In this document: positions 9,107 through 18,141 of the stretch, piece by piece | How positions within the stretch are numbered: the stretch's first letter is position 1 | How the letters are laid out: every line of letters begins with the position of its first letter | Source of the DNA: Betaproteobacteria bacterium | GTDB taxonomy: Bacteria > Pseudomonadota > Gammaproteobacteria > Burkholderiales > Methylophilaceae | Length of the DNA stretch: 52,530 nucleotides | Assembly (NCBI GenBank): GCA_022599515.1 | Contig: JAHZMC010000006.1 | Coordinates: 1 to 52,530 of the forward strand | Direction: 5' to 3' | Notes under the pieces: generated by a model | Told to the model about the DNA's origin: nothing | What the model saw: only the letters and a program-made list of their open reading frames with translations | Databases searched by the model: none | Translations under genes and position numbers: made by a program

Positions 9107-9544
9107 ATGCCTAATATTCAATTAACACTGCAAGTTGCAAGTGATATCAGCAACATTCCGAATAAAACCCAATTTAGAAAGTGGGCTAAAGCAGCCTTGC
9201 GCGTTGATACGGAAGTGACGATACGCATTGTGGATGAAGCAGAAGGTCGTGCGCTCAATTTGGCTTATCGTGGTAAGGATTATGCAACCAATGTTTTAAC
9301 GTTTCCACTGACAGAAGAGCCGCATTTGATGGGCGATATTATTATTTGTGCGCCAGTGGTTGCTACCGAAGCAAACACACAACACAAAAGCCTTGAAGCC
9401 CATTATGCGCACCTAACCGTGCATGGTGTTTTGCACTTGCATGGTTACGACCATGAAATTGATGAACAAGCGGCATTAATGGAGTCTATTGAGGTGACAA
9501 CCTTAATCAATTTAGGGTATCCTAACCCTTATCTTATTACATAG
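9107..9544 (+). CDS. ybeY: Endoribonuclease / rRNA maturation factor YbeY
   Basis: YbeY is a zinc-dependent single-strand RNase needed for 16S rRNA 3'-end maturation and ribosome quality control. The metal-binding motif HGVLHLHGYDH gives ligands H106, H110 and H116, and the conserved YRGKDYATNVLTF block (54-66) carries the family arginine. At 145 residues it is of normal length. It is followed after one base by the corC region and belongs with ybeZ upstream, although separated from it by the inverted DUF1905 gene. Confidence 0.95.
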   Translation: MPNIQLTLQVASDISNIPNKTQFRKWAKAALRVDTEVTIRIVDEAEGRALNLAYRGKDYATNVLTFPLTEEPHLMGDIIICAPVVATEANTQHKSLEAHYAHLTVHGVLHLHGYDHEIDEQAALMESIEVTTLINLGYPNPYLIT

Positions 9545-9554
9545 GGTGCCCTGC

Positions 9555-10412
9555 ATGGCTTCCGACTCGGAAACAAGTAACAAACCAAGTTTATTAGAAC
9601 GTTTAAGTCACTTTTTGCTGCGTGAACCAGAAGACCGCGAACAGTTAGTCGAACTCTTACATAGCGCATACGAAAACCATTTAATGGATAGTGATTCGCT
9701 TGCTATGATAGAAGGCGTGCTACAAGTGAGTGAAATGCAAGTGCGGGACATCATGATTCCGCGCTCGCAAATGGATGTGATTGACATCACCGACTCGCCA
9801 GAAACCTTTATTCCATATGTCATTGAAACAGCACACAGTCGTTTTCCAGTAATCGAAGATGATAAAAATGATGTGATTGGCATTTTGCTCGCCAAAGATT
9901 TACTCCGTTATTATGCAGGTGAAGATTTTGAAGTGCGCGACATGTTACGTCCTGCTGTTTTCATCCCAGAATCTAAGCGTCTCAATGTATTACTAAAAGA
10001 ATTTAGAAGCAATCGCAATCATATTGCGATGGTCGTAGATGAGTACGGCGGCGTGGCAGGTATGGTCACTATTGAGGATGTGCTGGAACAAATTGTGGGC
10101 GATATTGAAGACGAGTATGACTATGATGAAGATGAAGACAATATTATTCAGCAATCTGCAAAACATTACCGCGTAAAAGCATTAACTGAAATTGATGACT
10201 TTAATGAAGCACTTGGCACCGAATTAAGTGATGAAGAGTTTTCAACGATTGGCGGTTTGGTAGTGAATAATTTCGGTCATCTGCCAAAACGAGGCGATCA
10301 TATTATTGTTGAAAATTTAAGTATTACCGTTATACGTGCAGACAGTAGGCGTTTACATTCTATTTTGGTTGAAATCTTGCCTGATACATCAACCATAATT
10401 GAACCAATTTAA
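9555..10412 (+). CDS. corC: CorC/YbeX-type CBS-domain protein
   Basis: This 285-residue protein has an acidic N-terminal region, two CBS domains (about 65-190, beginning VRDIMIPRSQMDVID and including VVDEYGGVAGMVTIEDVLE) and a C-terminal CorC_HlyC transporter-associated domain (about 205-283). YbeX/CorC was linked to magnesium and cobalt efflux and more recently to ribosome function; it travels with ybeY and lnt. The ATG at 9555 is preferred because AGGG at 9543-9546 sits at good Shine-Dalgarno distance; a GTG at 9546 would add three residues. In many relatives lnt follows directly, but here a lipoprotein gene and mscL intervene. Confidence 0.9.
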   Translation: MASDSETSNKPSLLERLSHFLLREPEDREQLVELLHSAYENHLMDSDSLAMIEGVLQVSEMQVRDIMIPRSQMDVIDITDSPETFIPYVIETAHSRFPVIEDDKNDVIGILLAKDLLRYYAGEDFEVRDMLRPAVFIPESKRLNVLLKEFRSNRNHIAMVVDEYGGVAGMVTIEDVLEQIVGDIEDEYDYDEDEDNIIQQSAKHYRVKALTEIDDFNEALGTELSDEEFSTIGGLVVNNFGHLPKRGDHIIVENLSITVIRADSRRLHSILVEILPDTSTIIEPI

Positions 10413-10453
10413 TGCTTACAACTCCTACCTTAACCTTTTTTAGAGATTAGAAA

Positions 10454-10882
10454 ATGAAATTGTTAACGGTATTTGCTTTATTGGCTTTTTGCACGGCTTG
10501 TTCTTCAGTCAACACAAAATCTGACTCAGCACAATCTGATGCTACAACATCAACAACGACTAACACAGAATTATCTGAAGAAACGACGTTACCAACAGAG
10601 GAAAAAGCCTTTGTAAAAGCGATTGAACTACTTGATAAGAAATCCATTGTGGCACAATTGGGTGAACCAGCCAAAGCGGATGATGTAAAAATCAAAGGCT
10701 CTAATCGCATTGTTGCTTCGATTTGGCAGTATCACAAAATTAATACCGATGAAAATGGCGTGTATTACGAAACAACAGAGCTAGATTTCATTGATGACAA
10801 AGTGGTGCAAGTGGTGTTTTTAAACAATGATGGTTCTGATGTGGTTGCTGACCCAGAGCATACTTATGAATTACCAAAATAA
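10454..10882 (+). CDS. Predicted small lipoprotein, function unknown
   Basis: This 142-residue protein starts with a short lipoprotein signal (MKLLTVFALLAFCTAC). The lipid-acceptor Cys would be residue 16; the lipobox CTAC is slightly atypical because -3 is Cys rather than Leu. A Ser/Thr-rich linker (17-50) precedes a folded part with LLDKKSIVAQLGEPAKAD and later TTELDFIDDKVVQVVFLNNDG. The G-x-P pattern followed by a Tyr-rich strand and a DF..D.V.QVVF strand vaguely recalls the BamE/SmpA fold, but I cannot assign a family. It follows corC by 41 bases and ends at a strong terminator. Confidence 0.65.
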   Translation: MKLLTVFALLAFCTACSSVNTKSDSAQSDATTSTTTNTELSEETTLPTEEKAFVKAIELLDKKSIVAQLGEPAKADDVKIKGSNRIVASIWQYHKINTDENGVYYETTELDFIDDKVVQVVFLNNDGSDVVADPEHTYELPK

Positions 10883-10900
10883 TGACTTGTAATTAATAAT

Positions 10901-10929
10901 AAAAAAGGGCGATTAAATCGCCCTTTTTT
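10901..10929. terminator. Bidirectional rho-independent terminator
   Basis: A perfect 13-base inverted repeat (left arm 10901-10913, right arm 10917-10929) with a 3-base loop has GGGCGAT/ATCGCCC at its core and A-tract/T-tract flanks. It lies between the lipoprotein gene (+) and mscL (-), which converge, so it can serve both strands. Confidence 0.9.
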
Positions 10930-10958
10930 ATTACTTGCTTCAAGCTTTTTGAAGTGCT

Positions 10959-11384
10959 TTACTTTTTCTTAAGTGCATCACGAATTTCTGTTAATAATAC
11001 AATATCTGCTGCTGGCGCTTCTGGTGCAGCTTCTGGCTCGGCTCTTTTCATTTTATTCATCACACGCACCATTTGGAAAATGATAAATGCCAAAATGATA
11101 AAGTTAATAGCCACTGTGATAAAACTACCGTAAGCCAATACTGGCACACCTGCTTCTTTTAATGCCGCCAAGTTATTTTCTACTCCTGCTGGCATTTCAC
11201 CTAATACGGTATACATATTAGCAAAATCAAGATTGCCAAAAATACTGCCAACGATAGGCATAATAATATCTTTAACCAAAGAATCAACAATCTTGCCAAA
11301 AGCCGCACCAATAATCACACCAACCGCCAAATCCATGACATTGCCTTTTAATGCAAACTCTTTAAACTCTGAACACATACTCAT
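10959..11384 (-). CDS. mscL: Large-conductance mechanosensitive channel MscL
   Basis: MscL is an inner-membrane pentameric channel that opens under hypo-osmotic tension. The 141-residue sequence has the conserved start [19 protein letters not shown] with TM1 (about 18-45), a periplasmic loop, TM2 (about 84-108, [18 protein letters not shown]) and the C-terminal helical bundle ending [12 protein letters not shown]. The loop is of ordinary length; the Ala/Pro/Glu-rich linker (116-125) is usual. Starts at M1 or M3 are both possible. It lies between the corC group and lnt and is transcribed oppositely. Confidence 0.96.
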   Translation of the reverse strand: MSMCSEFKEFALKGNVMDLAVGVIIGAAFGKIVDSLVKDIIMPIVGSIFGNLDFANMYTVLGEMPAGVENNLAALKEAGVPVLAYGSFITVAINFIILAFIIFQMVRVMNKMKRAEPEAAPEAPAADIVLLTEIRDALKKK

Positions 11385-11489
11385 TATTTTGTCTCCTCAA
11401 TTAGGTTTATTATCCCAGCGCTCATAGCGCTACCGTAGGCCAGTCATTGTCAAGACACACAGCGTTAATCATACTGTCATTAACTTTTT

Positions 11490-11517
11490 TTAACATTTAG
11501 TTGCTTTCACTTATACT
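11490..11517 (+). promoter_or_regulatory. Predicted sigma-70 promoter for lnt
   Basis: A -35 box TTAACA (11490-11495) and a -10 box TATACT (11512-11517) are separated by 16 bases, with lnt starting 42 bases further on. Each box differs from consensus at one position. It would give lnt its own transcript now that it is split from corC. Read by eye only. Confidence 0.5.
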
Positions 11518-11558
11518 GTGCAAGCTAAATATCATCACATAACCATTAACGCTATCTT

Positions 11559-13046
11559 ATGTCTAAACTGCTTCTCCAACCTCTGCTTGCTTTTTTACTT
11601 GGCGCATTTGCCGTACTCGGCTTTGCTCCTTTTTATTTTTTTCCCGCCACCATTATTGCACTCATCGGCATTGTCTATTTATTTGCAAAAGCACCATCAG
11701 CAAAAGCCACGTTCATGTTGGGCTTTCAATTTGGCTTAGGTTTATATACGGTTGGCATTTATTGGATTTACATCAGCTTGCATGATTTTGGCGGTATGCC
11801 TTGGTGGTTTGCAGGATTCTGTACGTTCTGTTTATGTGCGTTTATGGCACTGTTTCCTGCATTGGTTGGCTATTTAAGCAAACGCATTGGTTACTTGAGC
11901 ATTAGCACGGCCATATTGTGGGGATTATCTGATTGGATACGCAGTTGGATTTTCACTGGTTTCCCTTGGCTAACTATCGGCTATAGCCAGGTGCCGCATA
12001 GTCCTTTAGCGGGTTATATGCCGATTATTGGCGTGTATGGGGTATCAACCATTAGTGTCGGCATTGCTGCTTGCATCGGCATTTGGCTTGCCAACAAACA
12101 TCAGCCCACCAACACAACTTGGCGCCGCAATGTGATTACCGCTATCACACTGTTTATTGCTATAGGTAGCATTTTAAAAGTGGTGCCGTGGACATCTCCA
12201 ATTGGTGAGCCATTTAGCGCAAGCCTTATTCAAGGCAATATTCCGCAAGCGATTAAATGGTCGCCAGATGCGGCGCAAAGCACCATTGACCAATATGTCG
12301 CCATGACAACAAGTAGCCAAGCTGATTTAATTGTATTGCCAGAAACTGCATTGCCAGTGATTGCCAGTCAACTAGACCCCGCTATCAAAGAGGAATTAAG
12401 TACGCATGCAAAACAACATAACAGCAATGTTATTGTTGGCATGGTTGATTACAATCGAAATACACAAGAATATTTTAATAGCGCATTCAGCTTCGGTTCT
12501 GCGACAACGCAAACCTATAGCAAAAATCACTTGGTGCCTTTTGGTGAGTTTATTCCATTAAAACAAATGCTTGGATGGATTTATCGTGATTGGCTGAACA
12601 TGCCATTAAGTGATTTATCACGCGGCGGCGCTCAGCAACAGCCCATGTTATTAAACAATCAAAAAGTCGCTGTTAACATTTGTTATGAAGATGTATTTGG
12701 TGAAGAAATTATTAGCCAACTGCCCGAAGCGACGGTGTTAGTCAATATTAGCAATGACGCTTGGTATGGTCAATCCTACGCGGCTGATCAACATATGCAG
12801 TTCTCACAAGGGCGTGCATTAGAAACAGGCCGCATGGTGTTGCGTTCAACCAATACGGGCGCCACCGCCATGATAGACCAACATGGTTATGTGCTTGCAC
12901 ATGCGCCGCACGATACCACCACCACGCTGAATGTCACTGCGCAAGGTTACAAAGGCACAACGCCATATGTTCTTTGGGGCAATTGGCTATTCATCATTCT
13001 CAGTTTCGTCTTACTTGTTGGGCTGCTGATCAAACAACGTCACTAA
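11559..13046 (+). CDS. lnt: Apolipoprotein N-acyltransferase Lnt
   Basis: Lnt performs the last step of lipoprotein maturation, N-acylating the lipidated Cys in the inner membrane. The 495-residue protein has about six N-terminal membrane helices (1-205), a periplasmic carbon-nitrogen hydrolase domain (about 218-470) and a final helix (about 474-490). The catalytic triad is readable as E262 (VLPETALP), K322 (YSKNHLVPFGEF) and C375 (VNICYEDVFGE). It supports the several lipoproteins encoded in this window (MlaA, BamC, SCO and two small ones). The 3' end faces a decayed efflux gene. Confidence 0.95.
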   Translation: MSKLLLQPLLAFLLGAFAVLGFAPFYFFPATIIALIGIVYLFAKAPSAKATFMLGFQFGLGLYTVGIYWIYISLHDFGGMPWWFAGFCTFCLCAFMALFPALVGYLSKRIGYLSISTAILWGLSDWIRSWIFTGFPWLTIGYSQVPHSPLAGYMPIIGVYGVSTISVGIAACIGIWLANKHQPTNTTWRRNVITAITLFIAIGSILKVVPWTSPIGEPFSASLIQGNIPQAIKWSPDAAQSTIDQYVAMTTSSQADLIVLPETALPVIASQLDPAIKEELSTHAKQHNSNVIVGMVDYNRNTQEYFNSAFSFGSATTQTYSKNHLVPFGEFIPLKQMLGWIYRDWLNMPLSDLSRGGAQQQPMLLNNQKVAVNICYEDVFGEEIISQLPEATVLVNISNDAWYGQSYAADQHMQFSQGRALETGRMVLRSTNTGATAMIDQHGYVLAHAPHDTTTTLNVTAQGYKGTTPYVLWGNWLFIILSFVLLVGLLIKQRH

Positions 13047-13096
13047 CTTAATGTATCTAATTTATTAAGCAAGTTTTTAAGCAGCCCATTAATTAC

Positions 13097-13731
13097 TTAG
13101 TCATCTTTTCCAAAAAAACGATGATAGAGAATAGGCAATATAAACAAGGTTAGTATGGTTGAAGTGATTAATCCGCCTATCACCACGATAGCTAATGGTC
13201 TTTGTATTTCAGAACCGGGGCCAGTCGCAAACAAGAGCGGAATTAAACCGAATACGGCAATACTTGCCGTCATTAGCACCGGTCTTAAACGGCGCTGTGC
13301 ACCTTCAAAAGCAATTAAACTTTTTTGCATCCCTTCATAATCTAGCTGCTTAAAATACGAGACCATCACTACGCCATTAAGTACCGCAATACCTAATAAC
13401 GCGATAAATCCAACAGAGGCTGGCACTGATAAATACTCGCCTGAAACCCATAATGCAAATACGCCCCCTATCATGGCTAAAGGAATGTTAGATAAAATCA
13501 TTGCCGCAAGACTTAATGATCCGAAAGTGAGATAGAGCAACAAAAATACAAGTGCAATTGGGCTTGCTGCGGCCGATGTTTAATTGTCGCATCCAACACG
13601 TCACGTAAACTTAACGCTGGATTCACTCGCAATACATCTTCATGTGTAACCGCATCAACGGCCAAACAAAGCGATGGAAACATAACCATAGGTACCATCA
13701 TGACGATGGTCATCCATGTAAAAAACTTCAT
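13097..13731 (-). pseudogene. Deletion remnant of an RND heavy-metal efflux operon (5' of an OMF gene fused to 3' of a CusA/CzcA gene)
   Basis: The reverse strand starts at 13731 with a good Shine-Dalgarno (AGGAG) and a signal peptide, then LSLRDVLDATIKHRP, which looks like the N-terminus of a CzcC/CusC-type outer-membrane efflux protein. After about 50 residues the coding changes, in another frame, to the C-terminal part of a CusA/CzcA-type RND pump. From about 13573 it reads PIALVFLLLYLTFGS and continues with FIALLGIAVLNGVVM, RLRPVLMTA and QRPLAIVVIGG before stopping at 13097. Most of the outer-membrane gene, all of the usual adaptor gene and most of the pump gene are missing. I infer one large deletion with its junction near 13560-13575. 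The first frame still yields a 72-residue secreted peptide. Confidence 0.8.
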
Positions 13732-13784
13732 TGAGAACTCCTAAAAATAACAAACACAGATGCCAATGGGCATCCTGTAATCAA

Positions 13785-14213
13785 TTATTTATAGGCGTTA
13801 GGTGGTGCGCGCGATAGCGGTCGTCGGTTGGAATAAGCTTGCTTAACGTTAGCGAAATACGCGTGATTGATGAAGCCTGATAACGCAATTAAACAAATAA
13901 TGACGACTAAAATCGCCACTAAATCTAATGTATCCATATATTTTTGGCTAGGAACCGCATGGTCTACACCAACAACAGCGGCTTCAAACCCACGCTCAAC
14001 CAACTCAGTATGTATATCGCTAATGCCATCAAATGACTGATGCATGGCTAAGTCATTTCTTTGTATCTCATGGATATGTAATAAAGACGCTTTGTTTTTT
14101 ACATGTAAAACATCACCATCGTGATGCGCGTGCAAAAAAGGCAATAGCAATTGCATCATCCCCAAACACAAGATGAGTGCAAAAATAAAGCGTTTTTTAA
14201 TCCAAAAAATCAT
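13785..14213 (-). CDS. His-rich membrane-associated protein next to efflux remnant, function unknown
   Basis: This 142-residue protein has an N-terminal signal or anchor helix (about 9-29), a histidine-rich periplasmic segment (HAHHDGDVLHV, then LLHIHEI, about 28-50) and a second membrane helix (about 95-117, LVAILVVIICLIALSGFI), ending in RRPLSRAPPNAYK. His-rich small membrane proteins are common as accessory genes at the head of czc/cus metal-efflux operons, and this gene sits just upstream of such a remnant on the same strand. I therefore infer a metal-binding accessory role. The reading frame is intact although the pump is lost. I could not name a family. Confidence 0.6.
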   Translation of the reverse strand: MIFWIKKRFIFALILCLGMMQLLLPFLHAHHDGDVLHVKNKASLLHIHEIQRNDLAMHQSFDGISDIHTELVERGFEAAVVGVDHAVPSQKYMDTLDLVAILVVIICLIALSGFINHAYFANVKQAYSNRRPLSRAPPNAYK

Positions 14214-14403
14214 GATGCTAATGTATCAAAGAACTGTTTTTCTCACAATACAATAAAGACGCTAATACTGTCTCATGCGTTAAATGACGTATAACAATCT
14301 TCAATTGAATAACCATAAGCATGCCGCAAACAGTTGCTTAAGTTAGTCTGTGCGATGCATTCTCATGTAAAATCTTGTTTTTAGTTTATTTGCATTGACA
14401 CAC

Positions 14404-15327
14404 ATGGTATTAACATTTCAACAAATTATTTTAAAATTACAAGACTATTGGGATAAACAAGGCTGTACGTTGCTACAACCTTACGATATGGAAGTTGGCG
14501 CTGGCACTAGCCATACCGCTACTTTCTTACGCGCGTTAGGACCAGAACCGTGGAAAGCCGCCTACGTACAACCAAGTCGCCGCCCGAATGATGGCCGTTA
14601 TGGTGAAAATCCAAACCGCTTACAACATTACTATCAATTCCAAGTGGTGCTCAAACCAGCACCAGCGAATATCATGGACTTATATTTGGGTTCATTAGAG
14701 GCGCTTGGTTTTGACCTAAAACAAAACGATGTGCGTTTTGTAGAAGATGATTGGGAAAATCCAACTTTAGGCGCTTGGGGTTTGGGTTGGGAAGTTTGGC
14801 TCAATGGCATGGAAGTCACTCAATTTACTTATTTCCAACAAGTTGGCGGTATTAACTGCAAACCGATTACAGGTGAAATCACTTACGGTTTAGAACGTTT
14901 AGCGATGTATTTGCAAGGTGTTGAAAATGTGTATGACTTGGAATATTCGCCAGGCGTGAAGTATGGCGATGTGTTCTTACAAAATGAAAAAGAACAATCC
15001 GCGTATAACTTTGAACATTCTGATGTTGAATTTTTACTCGTTGCATTTAATGCGCATGAGAAACAAGCACAGCACTTAATGGAAGAAAAATTGGCATTAC
15101 CTGCATATGAGCAAGTATTAAAAGCAGCGCATACCTTTAATTTATTAGATGCGCGTGGTGCGATTTCTGTAACAGAACGCGCTGCTTATATTGGCCGTAT
15201 TCGCAATTTAGCACGTAGCGTTGCCGCTAGTTATTTGGATAGCCGAGCCCGATTAGGCTTTCCTATGGCACCTAAAGATTGGGCAGCTGAAGTGTTAGCG
15301 GAAATTAAGAAAAAAGAAGTTGCTTAA
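14404..15327 (+). CDS. glyQ: Glycine-tRNA ligase alpha subunit
   Basis: This is the catalytic alpha chain of the bacterial alpha2beta2 glycyl-tRNA synthetase. The sequence opens with [19 protein letters not shown] and continues with the class II signature regions [19 protein letters not shown] and [17 protein letters not shown]. At 307 residues it is of normal size. I prefer ATG at 14404 over an upstream TTG at 14395. The 181-base region upstream (14214-14394) shows no clear terminator or riboswitch. The beta-subunit gene follows after 112 bases that contain a hairpin repeat. Confidence 0.96.
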   Translation: MVLTFQQIILKLQDYWDKQGCTLLQPYDMEVGAGTSHTATFLRALGPEPWKAAYVQPSRRPNDGRYGENPNRLQHYYQFQVVLKPAPANIMDLYLGSLEALGFDLKQNDVRFVEDDWENPTLGAWGLGWEVWLNGMEVTQFTYFQQVGGINCKPITGEITYGLERLAMYLQGVENVYDLEYSPGVKYGDVFLQNEKEQSAYNFEHSDVEFLLVAFNAHEKQAQHLMEEKLALPAYEQVLKAAHTFNLLDARGAISVTERAAYIGRIRNLARSVAASYLDSRARLGFPMAPKDWAAEVLAEIKKKEVA

Positions 15328-15333
15328 GCTTTT

Positions 15334-15414
15334 GTCATTCCGACGAAAGTCGGAATCTAGCGACTTTAAAAGCATAACCAAAGACACTGGATTCCGTGTC
15401 GAGCACAGAATGAC
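15334..15414. repeat. Dispersed-type palindromic repeat between glyQ and glyS
   Basis: The 81-base element is bounded by GTCATTC (15334-15340) and its inverted copy GAATGAC (15408-15414). Inside the left half is a perfect 8-base hairpin with a GAAA loop (15337-15356). The right half forms a similar hairpin with one mismatch (15391-15411). Elements beginning GTCATTCC and ending GGAATGAC are widespread intergenic repeats in proteobacteria. This copy lies inside an operon where it could act as an RNA hairpin that tunes glyS expression or mRNA stability. Only one copy is seen in the window. Confidence 0.75.
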
Positions 15415-15439
15415 AGTTTAGAGAATAAATGGAAATTAA

Positions 15440-17560
15440 ATGACCACGCAAAATTTACGTGATAACAAAGCAAATTTAATCGTTGAATTATTGGTAGAAG
15501 AACTGCCGCCAAAAGCATTAAAAACATTAGGTTTATCGTTTGCTAACGTGTTAGCAGCATCATTACAATCACAAGGTTTAAGTAATGTAGATTCAATAGT
15601 GACAAACTTTGCCACACCGCGTCGGTTAGCGGCACATATTACCGATGTGGTTGCTAAAGCAGCAGATGAACAAGTGGCGCAAAAATTGATGCCTGTTAAA
15701 GTTGGTTTAGATGCAGAAGGCAAAGCCACGCCAGCGTTATTAAAACGCTTAGATGGCATGGGTTTAGATGCTTCAGCCGTTGCTAAACTGAGAACAGAAA
15801 ATGACGGAAAAACTGACAACTTGTTCTTAGACATGAGCAAAACAGGCGCGACCTTAAGCGAAGGCTTACAGAAAGCAATTGAAGAAGCATTAGCTAAATT
15901 ACCCATACCTAAAGTCATGTCATATCAAATTAACGATGGCTGGGAAACAGTCAATTTTGTGCGACCTGCGCATGGCTTAATTGCATTACATGGCAGTGAT
16001 GTTATTCCCGTCAGCGTATTGGGGTTGAGCGCAAGCAACACGACAACTGGTCATCGTTTTGAATCAAAAAAAGCCGTCATTGCTATCAATAATGCAGACA
16101 GTTACGAACAACAACTTAAAGATGAAGGCGCCGTGATTGCCAGCTTTGAAGCACGTAAAGCCGATATTGTGAAACAATTAAAAGCAGCGGCTGATAAAGA
16201 AGGGTTAAGCGCGATTGAAGATGATGATTTATTAGATGAAGTAACCGCATTGGTAGAGTTACCCAATGTATTGCTTGGCCAATATGAAACTGAGTTTTTA
16301 GCAGTGCCGCAGGAGTGTTTGGTATTGACCATGAAGTCTAACCAAAAATACTTCCCGCTATTAGATAGCAATGGCAAACTCACCAGCAAATTCTTAATTG
16401 TATCGAATATTCATCCAGCTGACCCAAGCGCTGTCATTGGTGGTAACGAACGCGTTGTACGTCCACGTCTGGCAGATGCAAAATTCTTCTTTGACCAAGA
16501 CCGTAAAAAGACATTGGAAAGTCGCATTGCCAATTTGGATAAAGTGGTTTATCACAATAAATTGGGCTCACAAGGTGAGCGCAACCTGCGTGTTGTTAAA
16601 CTAGCTGGCGCAATTGCAAAACAGCTTGGCGATGCAAACTTAGTCGCAAAAGCAGAACAAGCCGCACGTTTATCAAAAGCCGATTTAATCACTGATATGG
16701 TGAATGAATTCCCAGAATTACAAGGCATTATGGGCCGCTATTACGCGCAACATGAAGGCTTGGATGATGCAGTCGCTTTTGCGATTGAAGACCATTACAA
16801 ACCACGGTTTGCAGGTGATGAACTACCGCGTAGTCAAGTCGGCATTTGCGTTGCATTGGCGGACAAATTAGAAACCTTAGTCGGCCTATTTAGCATTGGT
16901 GAAAAACCAACGGGCGATAAAGATCCATTTGCTTTGCGCCGTCAGGCTTTGGGTATTATTCGCATGTTGATTGATGCAAAATTACCATTGTCATTTGATT
17001 CGTTAATCCAATTAGCTTTACAACAATTTGATGGTAACGTAGAAGTATTAGCATCCATTAAATCCTTCTGCTTCGACCGTTTGAGCGTTAATTTAAAAGA
17101 CCAAGGTGCCAGTGCGCAAGAAGTAGATGCAGTGCTTTCACTCGAACCTGCTCTATTACATGAAATTCCACAACGCCTTGCTGCCGTACAAACGTTTGCA
17201 ACCTTGGCTGAAGCGCCTGCATTAGCCGCAGCTAATAAACGTGTTGGTAATATCTTGCGTAAAGTTGATGGTGAAGTTGCAGCTAAAGTGGATAACAGCC
17301 TACTACAAGAAGAGACTGAAAAAGCACTAGCTGCCGCGCTCAACACATCAAAAGCGGAGGCGGATAAGCTATTTGAAGCTGGCGACTATACTGGCTCATT
17401 ACAAGCTTTAGCGGTATTAAAAGCACCTGTTGATGACTTTTTTGACAATGTGATGGTGAATGCGGATGACCCTGCGCTAAAAGCCAATCGTTTAGGTTTA
17501 TTGGCAACGTTGCACCAAGCCATGAACCGCGTTGCTGATTTATCTAAACTAGCCAGTTAA
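15440..17560 (+). CDS. glyS: Glycine-tRNA ligase beta subunit
   Basis: This 706-residue tRNA-binding beta chain of the alpha2beta2 glycyl-tRNA synthetase partners glyQ. Recognisable blocks are LIVELLVEELPPKAL near the N-terminus, FATPRRLAAHI, MKSNQKYFPLLD, GNERVVRPRLADAKFFFDQD and the C-terminal DALR-like anticodon domain (about 580-695, with ANRLGLLATLH). Its length is close to that of E. coli GlyS (689). It is followed by gmhB after 8 bases, so the two are cotranscribed. A TGA-terminated mini-ORF at 15428-15442 overlaps the start codon and could couple translation, but it may be chance. Confidence 0.96.
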   Translation: MTTQNLRDNKANLIVELLVEELPPKALKTLGLSFANVLAASLQSQGLSNVDSIVTNFATPRRLAAHITDVVAKAADEQVAQKLMPVKVGLDAEGKATPALLKRLDGMGLDASAVAKLRTENDGKTDNLFLDMSKTGATLSEGLQKAIEEALAKLPIPKVMSYQINDGWETVNFVRPAHGLIALHGSDVIPVSVLGLSASNTTTGHRFESKKAVIAINNADSYEQQLKDEGAVIASFEARKADIVKQLKAAADKEGLSAIEDDDLLDEVTALVELPNVLLGQYETEFLAVPQECLVLTMKSNQKYFPLLDSNGKLTSKFLIVSNIHPADPSAVIGGNERVVRPRLADAKFFFDQDRKKTLESRIANLDKVVYHNKLGSQGERNLRVVKLAGAIAKQLGDANLVAKAEQAARLSKADLITDMVNEFPELQGIMGRYYAQHEGLDDAVAFAIEDHYKPRFAGDELPRSQVGICVALADKLETLVGLFSIGEKPTGDKDPFALRRQALGIIRMLIDAKLPLSFDSLIQLALQQFDGNVEVLASIKSFCFDRLSVNLKDQGASAQEVDAVLSLEPALLHEIPQRLAAVQTFATLAEAPALAAANKRVGNILRKVDGEVAAKVDNSLLQEETEKALAAALNTSKAEADKLFEAGDYTGSLQALAVLKAPVDDFFDNVMVNADDPALKANRLGLLATLHQAMNRVADLSKLAS

Positions 17561-17568
17561 ACGACTTA

Positions 17569-18108
17569 ATGAAACTGGTCATTCTAGATAGAGATGGTGT
17601 GATTAATAAAGACAGCGATCACTTTATTAAAAACCCAGATGAATGGATTCCGATTGCGGGCAGTTTAGAAGCCATTGCTTTGCTGAATCAGCATGGTTTC
17701 CATGTGGTCGTTGCTACCAATCAATCGGGTGTTGCGCGCGGACTATTTGATATGGTCACCCTCAATGCCATTCATGACAAAATGCATCATGCCGTGGCGC
17801 AAGTCGGCGGCCATATTGATGCCATTTTTTACTGTCCACATGCAGCTGTTGATAACTGCGAATGCAGAAAACCAAAAAGCCAAATGATAGAAGATATTGG
17901 CCATCGCTTTTCGATTGATTTAAACAATGTGGCTTCAGTGGGCGATGCTTTGCGCGATTTACAAGCATTTGCCAATGTAGGCTGCCAACCAATGTTAGTA
18001 AAAACAGGCAAAGGCAAACAAACGTTGGCCGCTGGTAATTTGCCAAAAGATACCTTGGTTTTTGCCAATTTAGCCGAAGCCGTTGACTATATTATCGAAC
18101 ATTATTAA
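17569..18108 (+). CDS. gmhB: D-glycero-beta-D-manno-heptose 1,7-bisphosphate 7-phosphatase
   Basis: This HAD-superfamily phosphatase removes the 7-phosphate during ADP-heptose synthesis for the lipopolysaccharide inner core. The catalytic DRDG motif gives D7 and D9, ATNQSG is motif II, and the structural zinc site is C89, H91, C97 and C99 (CPHAAVDNCEC). At 179 residues it is of normal length. It lies between glyS and plsC, an arrangement common in betaproteobacteria. Confidence 0.93.
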   Translation: MKLVILDRDGVINKDSDHFIKNPDEWIPIAGSLEAIALLNQHGFHVVVATNQSGVARGLFDMVTLNAIHDKMHHAVAQVGGHIDAIFYCPHAAVDNCECRKPKSQMIEDIGHRFSIDLNNVASVGDALRDLQAFANVGCQPMLVKTGKGKQTLAAGNLPKDTLVFANLAEAVDYIIEHY

Positions 18109-18141
18109 ATTCAGCTATTAAAGTCACCATTTAAGACATCC

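Noticed and set aside
11518-11739. Open frame overlapping the start of lnt
   Set aside because: The lnt frame carries the conserved N-terminal membrane helices; this overlapping frame has no independent support.
15436-15918. Open frame of 160 codons on the minus strand opposite the start of glyS
   Set aside because: Antisense shadow of glyS; it has no recognisable domain, and glyS is certain.
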